Source: Acinetobacter colistiniresistens (GTDB lineage: Bacteria > Pseudomonadota > Gammaproteobacteria > Pseudomonadales > Moraxellaceae). Taken from it: a stretch of DNA of 64,000 nt. The translations under genes and the position numbers were made by a program. Shown in pieces: positions 16,605-25,657 of this stretch. Positions within the stretch are counted from its first letter, which is position 1. Every line of letters begins with the position of its first letter. The stretch is taken from positions 452,595-516,594 of the forward strand of contig NZ_KE340379.1 of assembly GCF_000413935.1 (NCBI RefSeq), read 5' to 3'. Under the pieces are notes generated by a model that worked only from the letters and a program-made list of their open reading frames with translations, did not search any database and had not been told where the DNA came from.

Positions 16605-18047
16605 TTGAGATCGTTGCTGCTCGCCTGTGGCCTTTTCGCCACAACTCAACTCAGTCACACTGAAGTTTTTTTACCTTCGCAGGGCGTAGGGCAAGCAGAA
16701 GTGCCTGAAATTGGCAGTGGCATAGGTTTGCTCGATCAACAAAAAGAAAAATTTATTGGTGAAAAAGTTTATCGTGAAGTGCATCGCCAAATGCCTACAG
16801 TGCAAGATGCATGGTTGGAAGATCAATTTTTACAAGTTTTTGCGGGTATTCTCAGCCAGACTCAACTTGGGCAGCCAATTGGTTTGGTCATTATCAAAGA
16901 TCCTCAAATCAATGCCTTTGCTGTACCAGGTGGTTTATTTGCACTGAATACCGGCTTAATTACATCTGCAAAAAATATTGATGAGATTGCAGGTGTGATG
17001 GCACATGAAATTGCACACGTTGCACAGCGACACTATAGCCGCTCTCAAGAAGCGTTTAAGGGGCAGGGTTTACTGGCTTTGGCGGGAATTATCGTGGGTG
17101 CTGCGATTGCATCTCAGGCAGATGGTAATGCGGGTGCAGCGGTAATGCTGGGGACACAAGCAGCATTGATGGATAAGCAGTTGAGTTATAGCCGTAATCA
17201 GGAACGTGAAGCGGATCGTATCGGGATGCAGTTTATGTATGCTGCTGGTTATAACCCGCAAAGTATGGCCGATTATTTTGAAACGATGCATCGAGCGACC
17301 AGTCGTGTCAGCTTCTTACCCGATTTTTGGTTTACCCATCCCTTAACCACCGAACGGATGAGTGAGGCGCGTTTGCGTGCCAATCAACTACCTAAAGTGA
17401 AATCAAAAATTTATGATCTCGATTTTGAAATTTTAAAACTTTACACTTTGGTTGTTTCAAATCAGGCCACTGAAATTCAATTGCAGGCGTTGGCGAATCA
17501 AAACAATACTGCAGCGCAATTGGCGCTGAGCAAGTTTTATCTTGAACAAGGTGATTATGCGCAAGCGCAAGCCAACTTGGATTTGGTGAAGACGAAACTC
17601 AAGAACCATGTGCTGATTCCCTTGATTCAAACTGATATCTATCTAGGCCAAAATAAATTAGATCAAGCATATAGCAGCATTAATTCAATCCAGAAAGTTA
17701 TGCCTGAAAATAGAGCTTTATCTTATAAGCTAGCAGAAGTCCTGATCCGCCAAGGGCAAATTGTGCAGGCACAGGCTTTGGTACAGCGTTTTATTCATAA
17801 AAACCAACGTGACATTGAAGGTTGGCAGTTGCTGCAACAAGCCACCAATTTAGACAAGAGTTCCCCCTTACAAGCTGTCAATGTGTTGGGTTATCGTGCA
17901 GAGGCTGAGTACTGGTCAGGTTATGAAGAGAATGCAATTAAGTCGATGCTCCATGCACAACGACTTGCGAAAGGAAATGTGGCGATGTCGGCTAAGATTG
18001 ACGCACGGTTGAAACAGATGCAAGATGAGCGTCGTATGAAGCTCTAA
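16605..18047 (+). CDS. bepA: Periplasmic M48 metalloprotease with TPR domain (BepA/YfgC-like)
   Basis: 480 residues. A short hydrophobic N-terminus (SLLLACGLFATTQL) acts as export signal. The M48 protease domain has HEIAH (His134, Glu135, His138) and the third zinc ligand in QEREADRIG. A C-terminal TPR region starts near residue 290. BepA-type proteins degrade or help assemble outer-membrane beta-barrel proteins such as LptD. The start is TTG 16605, since a stop lies four codons upstream and AGAG precedes it. A Cys at position 8 could be read as a weak lipobox, but the n-region is too short to be convincing. Confidence 0.88.
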   Translation: MRSLLLACGLFATTQLSHTEVFLPSQGVGQAEVPEIGSGIGLLDQQKEKFIGEKVYREVHRQMPTVQDAWLEDQFLQVFAGILSQTQLGQPIGLVIIKDPQINAFAVPGGLFALNTGLITSAKNIDEIAGVMAHEIAHVAQRHYSRSQEAFKGQGLLALAGIIVGAAIASQADGNAGAAVMLGTQAALMDKQLSYSRNQEREADRIGMQFMYAAGYNPQSMADYFETMHRATSRVSFLPDFWFTHPLTTERMSEARLRANQLPKVKSKIYDLDFEILKLYTLVVSNQATEIQLQALANQNNTAAQLALSKFYLEQGDYAQAQANLDLVKTKLKNHVLIPLIQTDIYLGQNKLDQAYSSINSIQKVMPENRALSYKLAEVLIRQGQIVQAQALVQRFIHKNQRDIEGWQLLQQATNLDKSSPLQAVNVLGYRAEAEYWSGYEENAIKSMLHAQRLAKGNVAMSAKIDARLKQMQDERRMKL

Positions 18048-18077
18048 TATGCATTAAAACAATTCAAGGAAAGGCTC

Positions 18078-18443
18078 ATGATTCAAGGGCAATGTTTGTG
18101 TGGCGCTGTGCAGTACCAATATCATGGTGAAATTGAAAACAGCATTTTATGTTATTGCAGCCATTGCCAACAGGCACAAGGCTCTATTGCAGGCTGGAAC
18201 AGTCCAGTCGAGCAAAGTAAATTTGAACTGATTACTGGGCGTGAGCAACTAAAAGAATATTTTCACACGCCAAATAAGGCGCGTGTATTTTGTCAAAACT
18301 GCGCCAGTCCACTCTATTCTTACCGCAAGGATTTACCTGATGTGATTCGTTTAAGGCTCGGTACGGTGACCGAAGGAGAAGTTCCTGCACCTAAAGAAGA
18401 ATTTTTTCTTGAGCATAAACCAAATTTTATTGAATTAAGATAA
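18078..18443 (+). CDS. GFA-family zinc protein (CENP-V/GFA domain)
   Basis: 121 residues, one domain. It shows the zinc-ligand pattern of the glutathione-dependent formaldehyde-activating family: CLCG at residues 6-9, CYCSHC at about 25-30, and CQNC at about 74-77. The founding member was linked to S-hydroxymethylglutathione formation, but most bacterial members have no proven reaction. AAGGAAAGGC precedes the ATG. Neighbours give no functional hint. Confidence 0.88.
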   Translation: MIQGQCLCGAVQYQYHGEIENSILCYCSHCQQAQGSIAGWNSPVEQSKFELITGREQLKEYFHTPNKARVFCQNCASPLYSYRKDLPDVIRLRLGTVTEGEVPAPKEEFFLEHKPNFIELR

Positions 18444-18483
18444 GATGACGAGCGTAAAGAATCGCTAACAAGTTAGAACATTT

Positions 18484-18843
18484 ATGAAGAAGATTTTAGT
18501 TTTTATTTTTGCGATAAGCAGTGTAGGGATCAGCTCGGCAGCATCGATTGAGCAGTATGCAAACTCAGTCGATAAAATTCGTGGCACATATGCACAGGAT
18601 ATTCGGAGTTTTTTACGGAGTCTAAATCCACAAACTTCACAATTTAGCCCTGAGCAACAAACAAAGTACTGTCAGATTAATCAGCGTTATATTCAGGAAA
18701 TGTCTGATGCGATTGAAAAAAATCGCTCATCATTACCAGCGCAATATGCCAGTATGAGCAAACAAGATTTAATCAAGCAGGTAGTTGAATCAAAAGAAAT
18801 GCAAATGCTGGCGAAATATAATGTTCAGTGTGATTTTAAATAA
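18484..18843 (+). CDS. Small secreted protein of unknown function
   Basis: 119 residues with a clear signal peptide (MKKILVFIFAISSVGISSA, cleavage likely before or after the next Ala). The mature part is helical, charged and contains two Cys (in KYCQI and NVQCDF) that could form a disulfide. No domain is recognised. It is followed after one base by the next ATG, so the two are probably translated together. Confidence 0.75.
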   Translation: MKKILVFIFAISSVGISSAASIEQYANSVDKIRGTYAQDIRSFLRSLNPQTSQFSPEQQTKYCQINQRYIQEMSDAIEKNRSSLPAQYASMSKQDLIKQVVESKEMQMLAKYNVQCDFK

Positions 18844-18844
18844 T

Positions 18845-19228
18845 ATGGCGATATCAGAGCAGCTTGAAAATATTTTTACAGAAGAAATTGTATTTAAAGA
18901 TGCAAGAGAGCATTTATTGGGTTTCTTAAAAGAATCAAAAGCGGAAACTATCATCTTAAATTATGATGATGTAGGTGAAAAAGTCACAAATAAAAGCTGG
19001 ATAGATGAAATAGATTTTAAAATTGAAGCGATTGTTTACCAAGATAATTGTCTACTTGGACATAGTACAGTCAGAATATATGTGGCTTTAGGTGAATGTC
19101 ATATAGACAAAGCGATTAGCGTCGTATCTTCAGAATTGGGAAATCTAATTTTGTATTATAGTATGGACAGCGTAGCAGAAGGCGAAATATACGCATATTC
19201 TTCTGATCTTATTTACCAATCTATTTAA
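18845..19228 (+). CDS. Small cytosolic protein of unknown function
   Basis: 127 residues from ATG 18845, which lies one base after the stop of the secreted protein gene and has no ribosome binding site of its own, consistent with translational coupling. An upstream in-frame ATG at 18785 would overlap the previous gene in another frame and is rejected. The protein is acidic, with no signal or membrane segment and no recognised motif. A weak inverted repeat follows (19254-19275). Confidence 0.65.
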   Translation: MAISEQLENIFTEEIVFKDAREHLLGFLKESKAETIILNYDDVGEKVTNKSWIDEIDFKIEAIVYQDNCLLGHSTVRIYVALGECHIDKAISVVSSELGNLILYYSMDSVAEGEIYAYSSDLIYQSI

Positions 19229-19307
19229 ACTTGCTGATCTGTAAAAGATATAGCAAGACAAAGAGAAGTGTCTTGAGCTAATACAAACATAAGCGTTAAA
19301 ATTTTAC

Positions 19308-19754
19308 TTAACTCAATTTTGCTTTGATTTTAGCAGATACTTGTGCAGGATCGGCACGCCCGGCTATGATCGGACGTAGAGAATTCATCACCTTACCCAT
19401 ATCTTTCATGCTAGTAGCTTCTTGAGCAGCAATCGTTTGCTCAATGATAGAATCAAGTTCTTCCTCAGTCATAGCTGCTGGTAGAAATTGAGAAATAACC
19501 TCAACTTCGGCTTGTTCTTTACTAGCTAAATCATCTCGACCAGCGCCAGAAAAGGCCTTGATCGATTCTTTACGTTGTTTAATTTGCTTTTCAATGACCG
19601 CAAGAACCTGAGCATCGTCAAGCTCTATGCGCTCATCGACTTCGATTTGCTTAATTGCTGCCTGTACACCACGAATAACCGTTACTGTTGCCATATCTTT
19701 GGCACGCATTGAGTTTTTTAACACGTCAGTAATTTGGTTTTTTAAAGTATTCAT
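19308..19754 (-). CDS. yqeY: GatB/YqeY domain-containing protein
   Basis: 148 residues from ATG 19754. The whole protein is the YqeY-type domain related to the tail of GatB, with LKxSMRAKD near the start and the segment MKDMGKVMNSLRPIIAGRAD near the end. The family is thought to touch tRNA or aminoacyl-tRNA metabolism but has no settled role. It lies directly after rpsU on the same strand (29-base gap), a linkage common in Gammaproteobacteria. Confidence 0.9.
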   Translation of the reverse strand: MNTLKNQITDVLKNSMRAKDMATVTVIRGVQAAIKQIEVDERIELDDAQVLAVIEKQIKQRKESIKAFSGAGRDDLASKEQAEVEVISQFLPAAMTEEELDSIIEQTIAAQEATSMKDMGKVMNSLRPIIAGRADPAQVSAKIKAKLS

Positions 19755-19783
19755 AGTCTCTTCAGCAGTCAATCACAAATTAA

Positions 19784-19999
19784 TTAGTAAAGGCGAGTAG
19801 TACGTACAGATTCGCGAGTCAATTTCTTTTGATAACGCTTAACTGCAGCAGCTTTTTTACGCTTACGTTCTTGAGTTGGTTTCTCATAGAATTCGCGCTT
19901 ACGAACGTCAGCTAAAACACCCGCTTTTTCGCATGAACGTTTGAAACGACGGATAGCTACGTCTACTGGTTCGCCTTCTTTCAACTTAACTTGTGGCAT
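19784..19999 (-). CDS. rpsU: 30S ribosomal protein S21
   Basis: 71 residues, the standard length, very basic, with the conserved start [20 protein letters not shown] and the segment [15 protein letters not shown]. It is part of the small ribosomal subunit and helps mRNA binding during initiation. GAGGATTTTAC precedes the ATG. It is divergent from tsaD across a 145-base gap that must hold both promoters. The same rpsU-tsaD neighbourhood is widespread in Gammaproteobacteria. Confidence 0.97.
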   Translation of the reverse strand: MPQVKLKEGEPVDVAIRRFKRSCEKAGVLADVRKREFYEKPTQERKRKKAAAVKRYQKKLTRESVRTTRLY

Positions 20000-20144
20000 G
20001 TAAAATCCTCTAAGATTATGGATAAGATCTAACGCACTATTGCACTAGATCGCAAGTGAAGGTCAGTATTTTACTCATTTACAACTCAGATCACAAGTCT
20101 ATAATAGCTTCGATATTATTTTTGATCGTTGTAAAGGCAGTTTA

Positions 20145-21152
20145 ATGATTGTTTTGGGCTTAGAAACTTCGTGTGATGAAACTGGGTTAGCACTCTATGA
20201 TAGCGAGCTCGGCTTACGTGGACAGGTTTTATATAGCCAGATTAAATTGCATGCGGAATATGGTGGCGTTGTTCCTGAGTTAGCTTCACGCGATCATGTT
20301 CGTAAGATGATTCCTTTGATTAATCAACTGCTTGAACAGAGTGGCGTCAAGAAACAAGAGATTGATGCGGTTGCCTATACCCGTGGTCCAGGGTTGATGG
20401 GGGCATTGATGACAGGTGCTTTATTTGGCCGCAGTTTAGCCTTTGCATTTAATAAGCCTGCGATTGGTGTACACCATATGGAAGGTCATATGCTTGCACC
20501 ATTACTTTCGGAAACTCCACCGGAATTTCCGTTTGTGGCTTTATTGGTTTCAGGTGGGCATACTCAATTAATGGCAGCCTATGGCATCGGTCAATATGAG
20601 TTATTGGGTGAATCCATTGATGATGCAGCGGGTGAAGCCTTTGATAAAGTCGCAAAAATGATGAAACTGCCTTATCCGGGTGGACCGAATATTGCGAAAT
20701 TGGCGTTACAGGGGGATGCCAAAGCATTTGAATTCCCACGACCAATATTACATCAGGGTTTGGATTTTTCTTTCAGCGGTCTTAAAACAGCGGTTTCTGT
20801 ACAACTGAAAAAGTTAGGTGAAGAAAATCGCGATGCCGATGTGGCAGCTTCTTTTCAAGAGGCTGTTGTCGATACACTGGTTAAAAAATCAGTAAAGGCT
20901 TTAAAGCAAACAGGTTTAAAACGTTTGGTGATTGCAGGTGGTGTGAGTGCCAATCTAAGATTGCGTGAGCAATTAGAAACGTCACTGGCAAAGATCAAGG
21001 CACATGTTTATTATGCCGAGCCCGCATTGTGTACAGACAATGGTGCCATGATTGCCTTTGCTGGATATCAACGTTTAAAAGCTGGGCAACATGATGGTTT
21101 GGCGGTGACGACAACACCAAGATGGCCAATGACTGAGTTACAGCCGACCTAA
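20145..21152 (+). CDS. tsaD: tRNA N6-adenosine threonylcarbamoyltransferase
   Basis: 335 residues, full length. It transfers threonylcarbamoyl to A37 of ANN-decoding tRNAs (t6A) together with TsaB and TsaE. The ASKHA fold shows LETSCDETG at the start, the metal-binding HHMEGH (His111, His115) and the [10 protein letters not shown] segment near the end. The ATG is clear. The next gene starts 1 base after its stop, so a kinase-like and a Thg1-like gene are co-transcribed with this tRNA-modification enzyme. Confidence 0.96.
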   Translation: MIVLGLETSCDETGLALYDSELGLRGQVLYSQIKLHAEYGGVVPELASRDHVRKMIPLINQLLEQSGVKKQEIDAVAYTRGPGLMGALMTGALFGRSLAFAFNKPAIGVHHMEGHMLAPLLSETPPEFPFVALLVSGGHTQLMAAYGIGQYELLGESIDDAAGEAFDKVAKMMKLPYPGGPNIAKLALQGDAKAFEFPRPILHQGLDFSFSGLKTAVSVQLKKLGEENRDADVAASFQEAVVDTLVKKSVKALKQTGLKRLVIAGGVSANLRLREQLETSLAKIKAHVYYAEPALCTDNGAMIAFAGYQRLKAGQHDGLAVTTTPRWPMTELQPT

Positions 21153-21153
21153 A

Positions 21154-21606
21154 ATGGAACTTATCATTTTTGTTGGTGGGCAGGCTTCAGGTAAATCAAC
21201 ATTTTTTAAGCAATATTTCTCTGATACACATATTCGTCTCAATCTTGATATGTTGAAAACCAGACATCGTGAGAAAATATTGTTTCAGGCCTGTTTAGAA
21301 GCAAAACAGAAAGTTGTTATTGACAATACCAATCCGAGCAAACTAGATCGAAAGATATATGTTCAAGAAGCAAAAAATGCCCATTTTAAAGTGGTTGCAT
21401 ACTATTTTGACAGTGGTCTGGATGATGCTCTTTTGCGGAATGAACAACGTGTAGGTAAGGCGAAAATTCCTCGAGTTGGGGTTATTTCAACTTTTAAAAA
21501 GTTAGAAATACCTGAGCTTAATGAGGGTTTTGATGAAATTTACAGCGTTTCAATTGATCAAGAAAATGACTTTAATATGAGCTTGCTGTATCAAAGAGAA
21601 CAATAA
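21154..21606 (+). CDS. P-loop polynucleotide 5'-kinase-like protein (AAA_33)
   Basis: 150 residues, a single P-loop domain. The Walker A motif is GGQASGKST (residues 8-16). The later order resembles the kinase domain of T4 polynucleotide kinase: NLDMLK, VIDNTNPSKLDR, a beta strand ending in YYFD, and RNEQR near the position of the lid Arg residues. This points to phosphate transfer to a 5'-OH of RNA or DNA. It starts 1 base after tsaD and overlaps the Thg1-like gene by 1 base. Substrate identity is an inference. Confidence 0.75.
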   Translation: MELIIFVGGQASGKSTFFKQYFSDTHIRLNLDMLKTRHREKILFQACLEAKQKVVIDNTNPSKLDRKIYVQEAKNAHFKVVAYYFDSGLDDALLRNEQRVGKAKIPRVGVISTFKKLEIPELNEGFDEIYSVSIDQENDFNMSLLYQREQ

Positions 21607-22361
21607 TGAGATTTGAAGATTTAGATACAAGATTAAGAAAATATGAGACGGCTTACGATTTCTGTATTCCGCCTGAAAACTATATTGTGGTCAGGCTAGA
21701 TGGTCGGGGGTTTACACGGCTAACCAAAGAGATCTGGCAATTCGAAGCACCATTTGATGTACATTTTAGGGATTTAATGGTAGAAACCACAACCCATTTA
21801 TTACAGTGTGGTTTTAATATCGTCTATGGTTATACTCAGAGTGATGAAATTTCTCTTTTATTCCATTATCGCGATGAAAGTTTTAACCGTAAGGAACGAA
21901 AAATCCTTTCTATCTTAGCGGGTGAGGCCAGCGCAAAGTTCTCTGTTCTGCATGGCCAAATTGCTACTTTTGATGCTCGAGTTTGTATTTTACCCAATTC
22001 GCAATTAGTAGATGACTATTTCCATTGGAGACAAGAGGATGCTCATCGAAATGCATTAAATGCGCACTGCTATTGGATGTTAAGAAAATCGGGTCATGCC
22101 GTAGGTGAAGCAACGGAACAAGTGAAAGGATTAAATCGTCAAGAAAAGCATGATTTACTCTTTTCACAACAGATTAATTTTAATGAACTCCCTGCATGGC
22201 AAAAGCGTGGTACCGGTATTTATTGGAAAGACGTTGAAAAAACGGGGCTGAATCCGAAAACTGGTGAAATTACACAAACGACAAGAAGGCAGTTAGTTGC
22301 TGACTTTGAGTTGCCTTTAAATGAACTCTATAGTGAATTTATAGGTCAAAAAATTTTTTGA
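21606..22361 (+). CDS. Thg1-like protein (tRNA-His guanylyltransferase family, 3'-5' polymerase)
   Basis: 251 residues. Thg1-family enzymes add nucleotides to RNA 5' ends in the 3'-to-5' direction. The metal-binding carboxylates are visible in RLDGRGF (Asp32) and QSDEISLLF (Asp80, Glu81). The later block with HCYWMLRKSG, LLFSQQINFNELP and KRGTG is typical of the family. Bacteria encode G-1 of tRNA-His in the gene, so bacterial members usually repair 5'-truncated tRNAs instead. The ATG overlaps the stop of the kinase gene by 1 base. The family call is firm and the repair role is inference. Confidence 0.88.
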   Translation: MRFEDLDTRLRKYETAYDFCIPPENYIVVRLDGRGFTRLTKEIWQFEAPFDVHFRDLMVETTTHLLQCGFNIVYGYTQSDEISLLFHYRDESFNRKERKILSILAGEASAKFSVLHGQIATFDARVCILPNSQLVDDYFHWRQEDAHRNALNAHCYWMLRKSGHAVGEATEQVKGLNRQEKHDLLFSQQINFNELPAWQKRGTGIYWKDVEKTGLNPKTGEITQTTRRQLVADFELPLNELYSEFIGQKIF

Positions 22362-22371
22362 AAATATTTTT

Positions 22372-22387
22372 ATGAACAGTCGTTCAT
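22372..22387. promoter_or_regulatory. Inverted repeat before the small gene at 22402
   Basis: ATGAAC (22372-22377) and GTTCAT (22382-22387) face each other across 4 bases, immediately ahead of the ribosome binding site of the next gene. It could be an operator of the encoded protein or a small mRNA hairpin. Confidence 0.35.
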
Positions 22388-22401
22388 AATGGAGTAGTAA
22401 G

Positions 22402-22905
22402 TTGAAAATTTCTTATATTTTTACATGTGGCCGATTAGAGTCTTTATTTAAGATTCTCTGCCTCACTCAAAAAGGTGAGGAGAAGGTTGCATCAAAAGAA
22501 AAAGTCATTGAACAATATAGAAAAGATATCGCTTTGGGGCGACCATTTGAAGAAACTGAGCTTTATCAATTGATTGAGCAAAGTGAAGAAAAGATTGTGA
22601 TTAACCGCTTGAGTAATATTCTGCGCGAAAAACCTACTCAGCAGAAGGGTAGCTTTGATGCGGACGAATATAAGACCGGTGCATGGTCTGAGTTTAGTGA
22701 TTATAAGCTGGCAGTTCGATTCTCAAATGCGAAAACTGAGTTAAGTGAAAAGCACTTTGCGAAAACCGGTGAGTATATGACCAGTCGTGGTATCGCAAAA
22801 TTGACTGGTTTTAATCCAAGCAATATTAAGAATATGTTGCAGCATAAAAGAAGTGTAGTGAAAAAAATGCTCGCGACATTAGAGAAGTTAGCAAAAGAGT
22901 ATTGA
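22402..22905 (+). CDS. Small protein with a possible C-terminal helix-turn-helix
   Basis: 167 residues starting at TTG 22402, chosen because GGAG lies 7 bases upstream. The protein is charged. The last 45 residues (TSRGIAKLTGFNPSNIKNML and onward) look like a helix-turn-helix with a basic recognition helix. It lies 40 bases after the Thg1-like gene on the same strand and may be its regulator or partner. No family is recognised, so the HTH is an inference from pattern. Confidence 0.6.
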   Translation: MKISYIFTCGRLESLFKILCLTQKGEEKVASKEKVIEQYRKDIALGRPFEETELYQLIEQSEEKIVINRLSNILREKPTQQKGSFDADEYKTGAWSEFSDYKLAVRFSNAKTELSEKHFAKTGEYMTSRGIAKLTGFNPSNIKNMLQHKRSVVKKMLATLEKLAKEY

Positions 22906-22922
22906 TATTTAAGCTCTATTTT

Positions 22923-22953
22923 CGATGCAGAGAAAATCTATTTCTCTGCATCG
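22923..22953. terminator. Perfect 13-bp hairpin after the kinase/Thg1 cassette
   Basis: CGATGCAGAGAAA (22923-22935) pairs with TTTCTCTGCATCG (22941-22953) around 5 bases, 15 bases after the stop. No clear T-run follows, so it may stop transcription inefficiently or protect the mRNA 3' end. Confidence 0.55.
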
Positions 22954-23004
22954 CTAGTCAAATTTATACAAAATCGTTTTATTAGAAAAGATCTGTTTTT
23001 TGTA

Positions 23005-23412
23005 TTAAATAAAATGATTGATACACATTTTAATCGTCTTGAGCGCTAAATTCGTACACCCATGATGAATACATTTCTCTACTGAAAATCCATCGTGGCT
23101 AAGAACTGCCAGAAATTGTTTGACTGCTTTAATTTCATTGTCAGATAGGACATGATCTTTAGTATCTAACTTAATACCGAATATTGGGTATGAGCTCTCT
23201 GTGGGCGAGCACTCAAAATACCACCATTGCTGACATACTGAACATTGATAGGACGTAATAGAATAATCAAAATTAGGTAGGACGTCATCTGTAGGGATTT
23301 CTTCTTTTAAGTACTCTGGAAATCTATAACTTGCCTGATAATCAAAACTGAAAAGATCAGTAAAATCATCAGGACATGCAAAAAAAGATTTTACCTTTTG
23401 GCATTCACACAT
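23005..23412 (-). CDS. Cys-rich protein of unknown function, putative zinc binder
   Basis: 135 residues from ATG 23412, giving the start MCECQKV. It contains CEC near the start, CSVC near the middle (QCSVCQQWWYFEC) and a late cluster with CIHHGC and MCINH. These spacings fit metal binding, but no family is recognised. It lies just after the EamA transporter gene on the same strand, with a short gap. An upstream frame extends to 23469 but would overlap the transporter gene. Confidence 0.6.
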   Translation of the reverse strand: MCECQKVKSFFACPDDFTDLFSFDYQASYRFPEYLKEEIPTDDVLPNFDYSITSYQCSVCQQWWYFECSPTESSYPIFGIKLDTKDHVLSDNEIKAVKQFLAVLSHDGFSVEKCIHHGCTNLALKTIKMCINHFI

Positions 23413-23434
23413 ATTCAACACTCTGTCAAACTGA

Positions 23435-24343
23435 TTAATTATTTTTAGACAACACGGCCAGACACACAAAAATCAGTACCATACCGACCCAACCAATCGG
23501 TGCCAGTTGCTCACCCACCAATAAGACTGCAAATAAAGCGGCAACCAGTGGTTCAAACAAGGTCAGTGTAGTGGCAGTACTGGCTGAAATGGTCTTTAAG
23601 GCATAACCAAATAACAGATAACCGAGAAACATTGGAATCAGCATCATATAAGTGACAACATACAGATTTACGGGTTCATCAAATAGGTTATAACCCGTAA
23701 AAAATAGTGTTGGTAATAAAATTAAAGCACCAAAACCAAAAATTAATCCCATAGACGCTTTCGAGTCGACCCCACGATCAATCATCTTTTTGGCAGCCCA
23801 AGAATATAAAGAATAGGTGAGCGCAGCGATCAATCCGAGAATAATCCCAAGGGTTTTCTGGTCTGTTGCAATCGTTTGTGCTGTTGCTTGGGAGTGTGAT
23901 TCACCAATCGAGAGTAATAGGACACCTGCAACCCCGAAAATAAAGCTAATAAACCACTTTTTAGAGAGGGCTTTTTTATCAAAGAACTTTTCCAGTAACG
24001 CGGTAAATAAGGGGGCTGAACCGATTGAAACCACCGTACCAATGGTAATCCCTGCCATACGCATCGACGAATAGAATGCTAATGGGTAAATCGCAACCGA
24101 GACCATGCCAATCAGCAGCAAAGGGTAGTAAGAGCGAATTTGTGGTAAATGGCTGCGGATATTTTTATGGGCCAATAAGGCCTGTAATAATCCACCGCCC
24201 CCCATGGCGATTGCGCCAATGGCTAAGGGGCTTAAATTGGGTGCATAAGAGGCGGCTGTGCCTGTGGTGCCCCATAAAATAGAAGCGACTAAAACAGCGA
24301 TAAAGCCAGAATGAGAACTTAAATTCAAGGACGTATTGTTCAC
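23435..24343 (-). CDS. EamA/RhaT-family drug/metabolite transporter
   Basis: 302 residues with ten predicted membrane helices arranged as two EamA halves (about residues 12-145 and 165-298). These inner-membrane carriers export metabolites, amino acids or drugs; the substrate cannot be told from sequence. The start is GTG 24343, with AGAGG 7 bases upstream. It overlaps the stop of the TetR gene by 4 bases (GTGA), so the pair is one operon and the regulator probably controls it. Confidence 0.87.
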   Translation of the reverse strand: MNNTSLNLSSHSGFIAVLVASILWGTTGTAASYAPNLSPLAIGAIAMGGGGLLQALLAHKNIRSHLPQIRSYYPLLLIGMVSVAIYPLAFYSSMRMAGITIGTVVSIGSAPLFTALLEKFFDKKALSKKWFISFIFGVAGVLLLSIGESHSQATAQTIATDQKTLGIILGLIAALTYSLYSWAAKKMIDRGVDSKASMGLIFGFGALILLPTLFFTGYNLFDEPVNLYVVTYMMLIPMFLGYLLFGYALKTISASTATTLTLFEPLVAALFAVLLVGEQLAPIGWVGMVLIFVCLAVLSKNN

Positions 24344-24918
24344 TTTGCAACCTCTTGTTCTAAGAGGTTGTGAACCATGTGTTTAGCGGCAAATACTTTG
24401 TCACTGGCACTTTCTAAACCGGCACGAGCAATTGAACCTTCCAAGATAAATGAAAGCAGCAGTGCCAGCTCATTTACCCGCTGTGGGGTGATACTGAGTT
24501 GCTGCAAATGACCCGCTAAAATGGCTTCGATTTCATCTTTATGCTGTTTAACGGCCAAACGTTCAGGACTATGTGCGGGAAATTCGGCGGCTGCATTGAG
24601 TAAGCCACAACCACGGAAGCCTTTTTCATAGGCAAATTCGGCATGATCTTGATAAGCATCAAAAACCGCCAAAATACCATCAATCGGGGTTTGGATTTGC
24701 ACTTTTCTTTTTTCGTATAAATCCAGCCATTCTTGATGACGGGCTTCGATATAACAGGTGATCAAGTCTGATTTGGTGGCAAAGTTATTGTACAGCGACA
24801 TTTTGGCGACATTGGCTTTCTCTGTAATGCTGTTGATGCCTGTATTACTGATGCCATCGTTATAAAATAGGGTTGCTGCTGCATCCAGGATTTTTTGTTT
24901 TGCTGATTTTGAGCTCAT
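24340..24918 (-). CDS. TetR/AcrR-family transcriptional regulator
   Basis: 192 residues. The N-terminal HTH (about 8-55) includes LFYNDGISNTGINSI and KMSLYNNFATKSDLI. The C-terminal ligand domain has the GFRGCGLLNAAAEFP segment. It is the first gene of an operon with the EamA transporter, so a local repressor of export is likely. A candidate operator is the motif TAGGTAGGTCGGTATAC on the minus strand, about 20-40 bases before the start. Ligand unknown. Confidence 0.9.
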   Translation of the reverse strand: MSSKSAKQKILDAAATLFYNDGISNTGINSITEKANVAKMSLYNNFATKSDLITCYIEARHQEWLDLYEKRKVQIQTPIDGILAVFDAYQDHAEFAYEKGFRGCGLLNAAAEFPAHSPERLAVKQHKDEIEAILAGHLQQLSITPQRVNELALLLSFILEGSIARAGLESASDKVFAAKHMVHNLLEQEVAK

Positions 24919-25068
24919 AAGAAAATATATTTATGTATACCGACCTACCTAATTTTATGGAAAAGTAAATTATTTGCAAGCAAAAGTTTATGCGTTCTAT
25001 TTATTTAAGTTGGATTGATAAAAGGAAATCGATTAAAGCGTATTGATCAGGTTTTAATCGATCAGGAT

Positions 25069-25611
25069 TTATTGAAGATTCTTTTTACTGTGGATAAAAG
25101 CCAATCCATACACAGGCCATTTCTTCTCGGATTTTAGATTGTTGACCAGCCATGCAACCAGCACCAATGCAATTGAGCCTAAGAGCACAGGGAAGAATAA
25201 GAAACTCCAATGATATTGAATGGTATCTGCCGTGAGTAAAATCACCAATGGATTTGCACCAGCGGGTGGATGCACACAGCGCAAAATTTGCATGGCTGCG
25301 ATGGCACAGCCAACAGACAGCGCAATGCTCAGTGTTGAGACACCCAACACTTTAAGAAACAGTAGGCCAATAAAAGCCGAGACAAAATGCCCCAAAATCA
25401 CATTACGAGGTTGTGCTAAAGGCGATTGTGATACTGCATAGAGAATAACGCAGGTTGCACCGAATGGTGCCATGATAAATAGATTGTGAGTGAGCTTACT
25501 GAGGAAAATTAAGATCAAGATACTCAATGTTCCACCGATGAGACTTCTTATGACATCAATGGATTGGGGCATGGGGGCGAGATGTTCTCTACCGTTGAAT
25601 AAAGATAACAT
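25069..25611 (-). CDS. HPP-family integral membrane protein
   Basis: 180 residues with four to five hydrophobic helices and the family signature HPPAGANP (about residues 112-119). HPP proteins are inner-membrane proteins; plant plastid members have been linked to nitrite transport, while bacterial ones are poorly characterised. AGAGAG precedes the ATG. It is divergent from a TetR gene, and a long palindrome lies between them. Confidence 0.87.
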   Translation of the reverse strand: MLSLFNGREHLAPMPQSIDVIRSLIGGTLSILILIFLSKLTHNLFIMAPFGATCVILYAVSQSPLAQPRNVILGHFVSAFIGLLFLKVLGVSTLSIALSVGCAIAAMQILRCVHPPAGANPLVILLTADTIQYHWSFLFFPVLLGSIALVLVAWLVNNLKSEKKWPVYGLAFIHSKKNLQ

Positions 25612-25657
25612 GGTGATCTCTCTGCGGGGTTGCTTTACGGCGATAATAAAACTAAAA

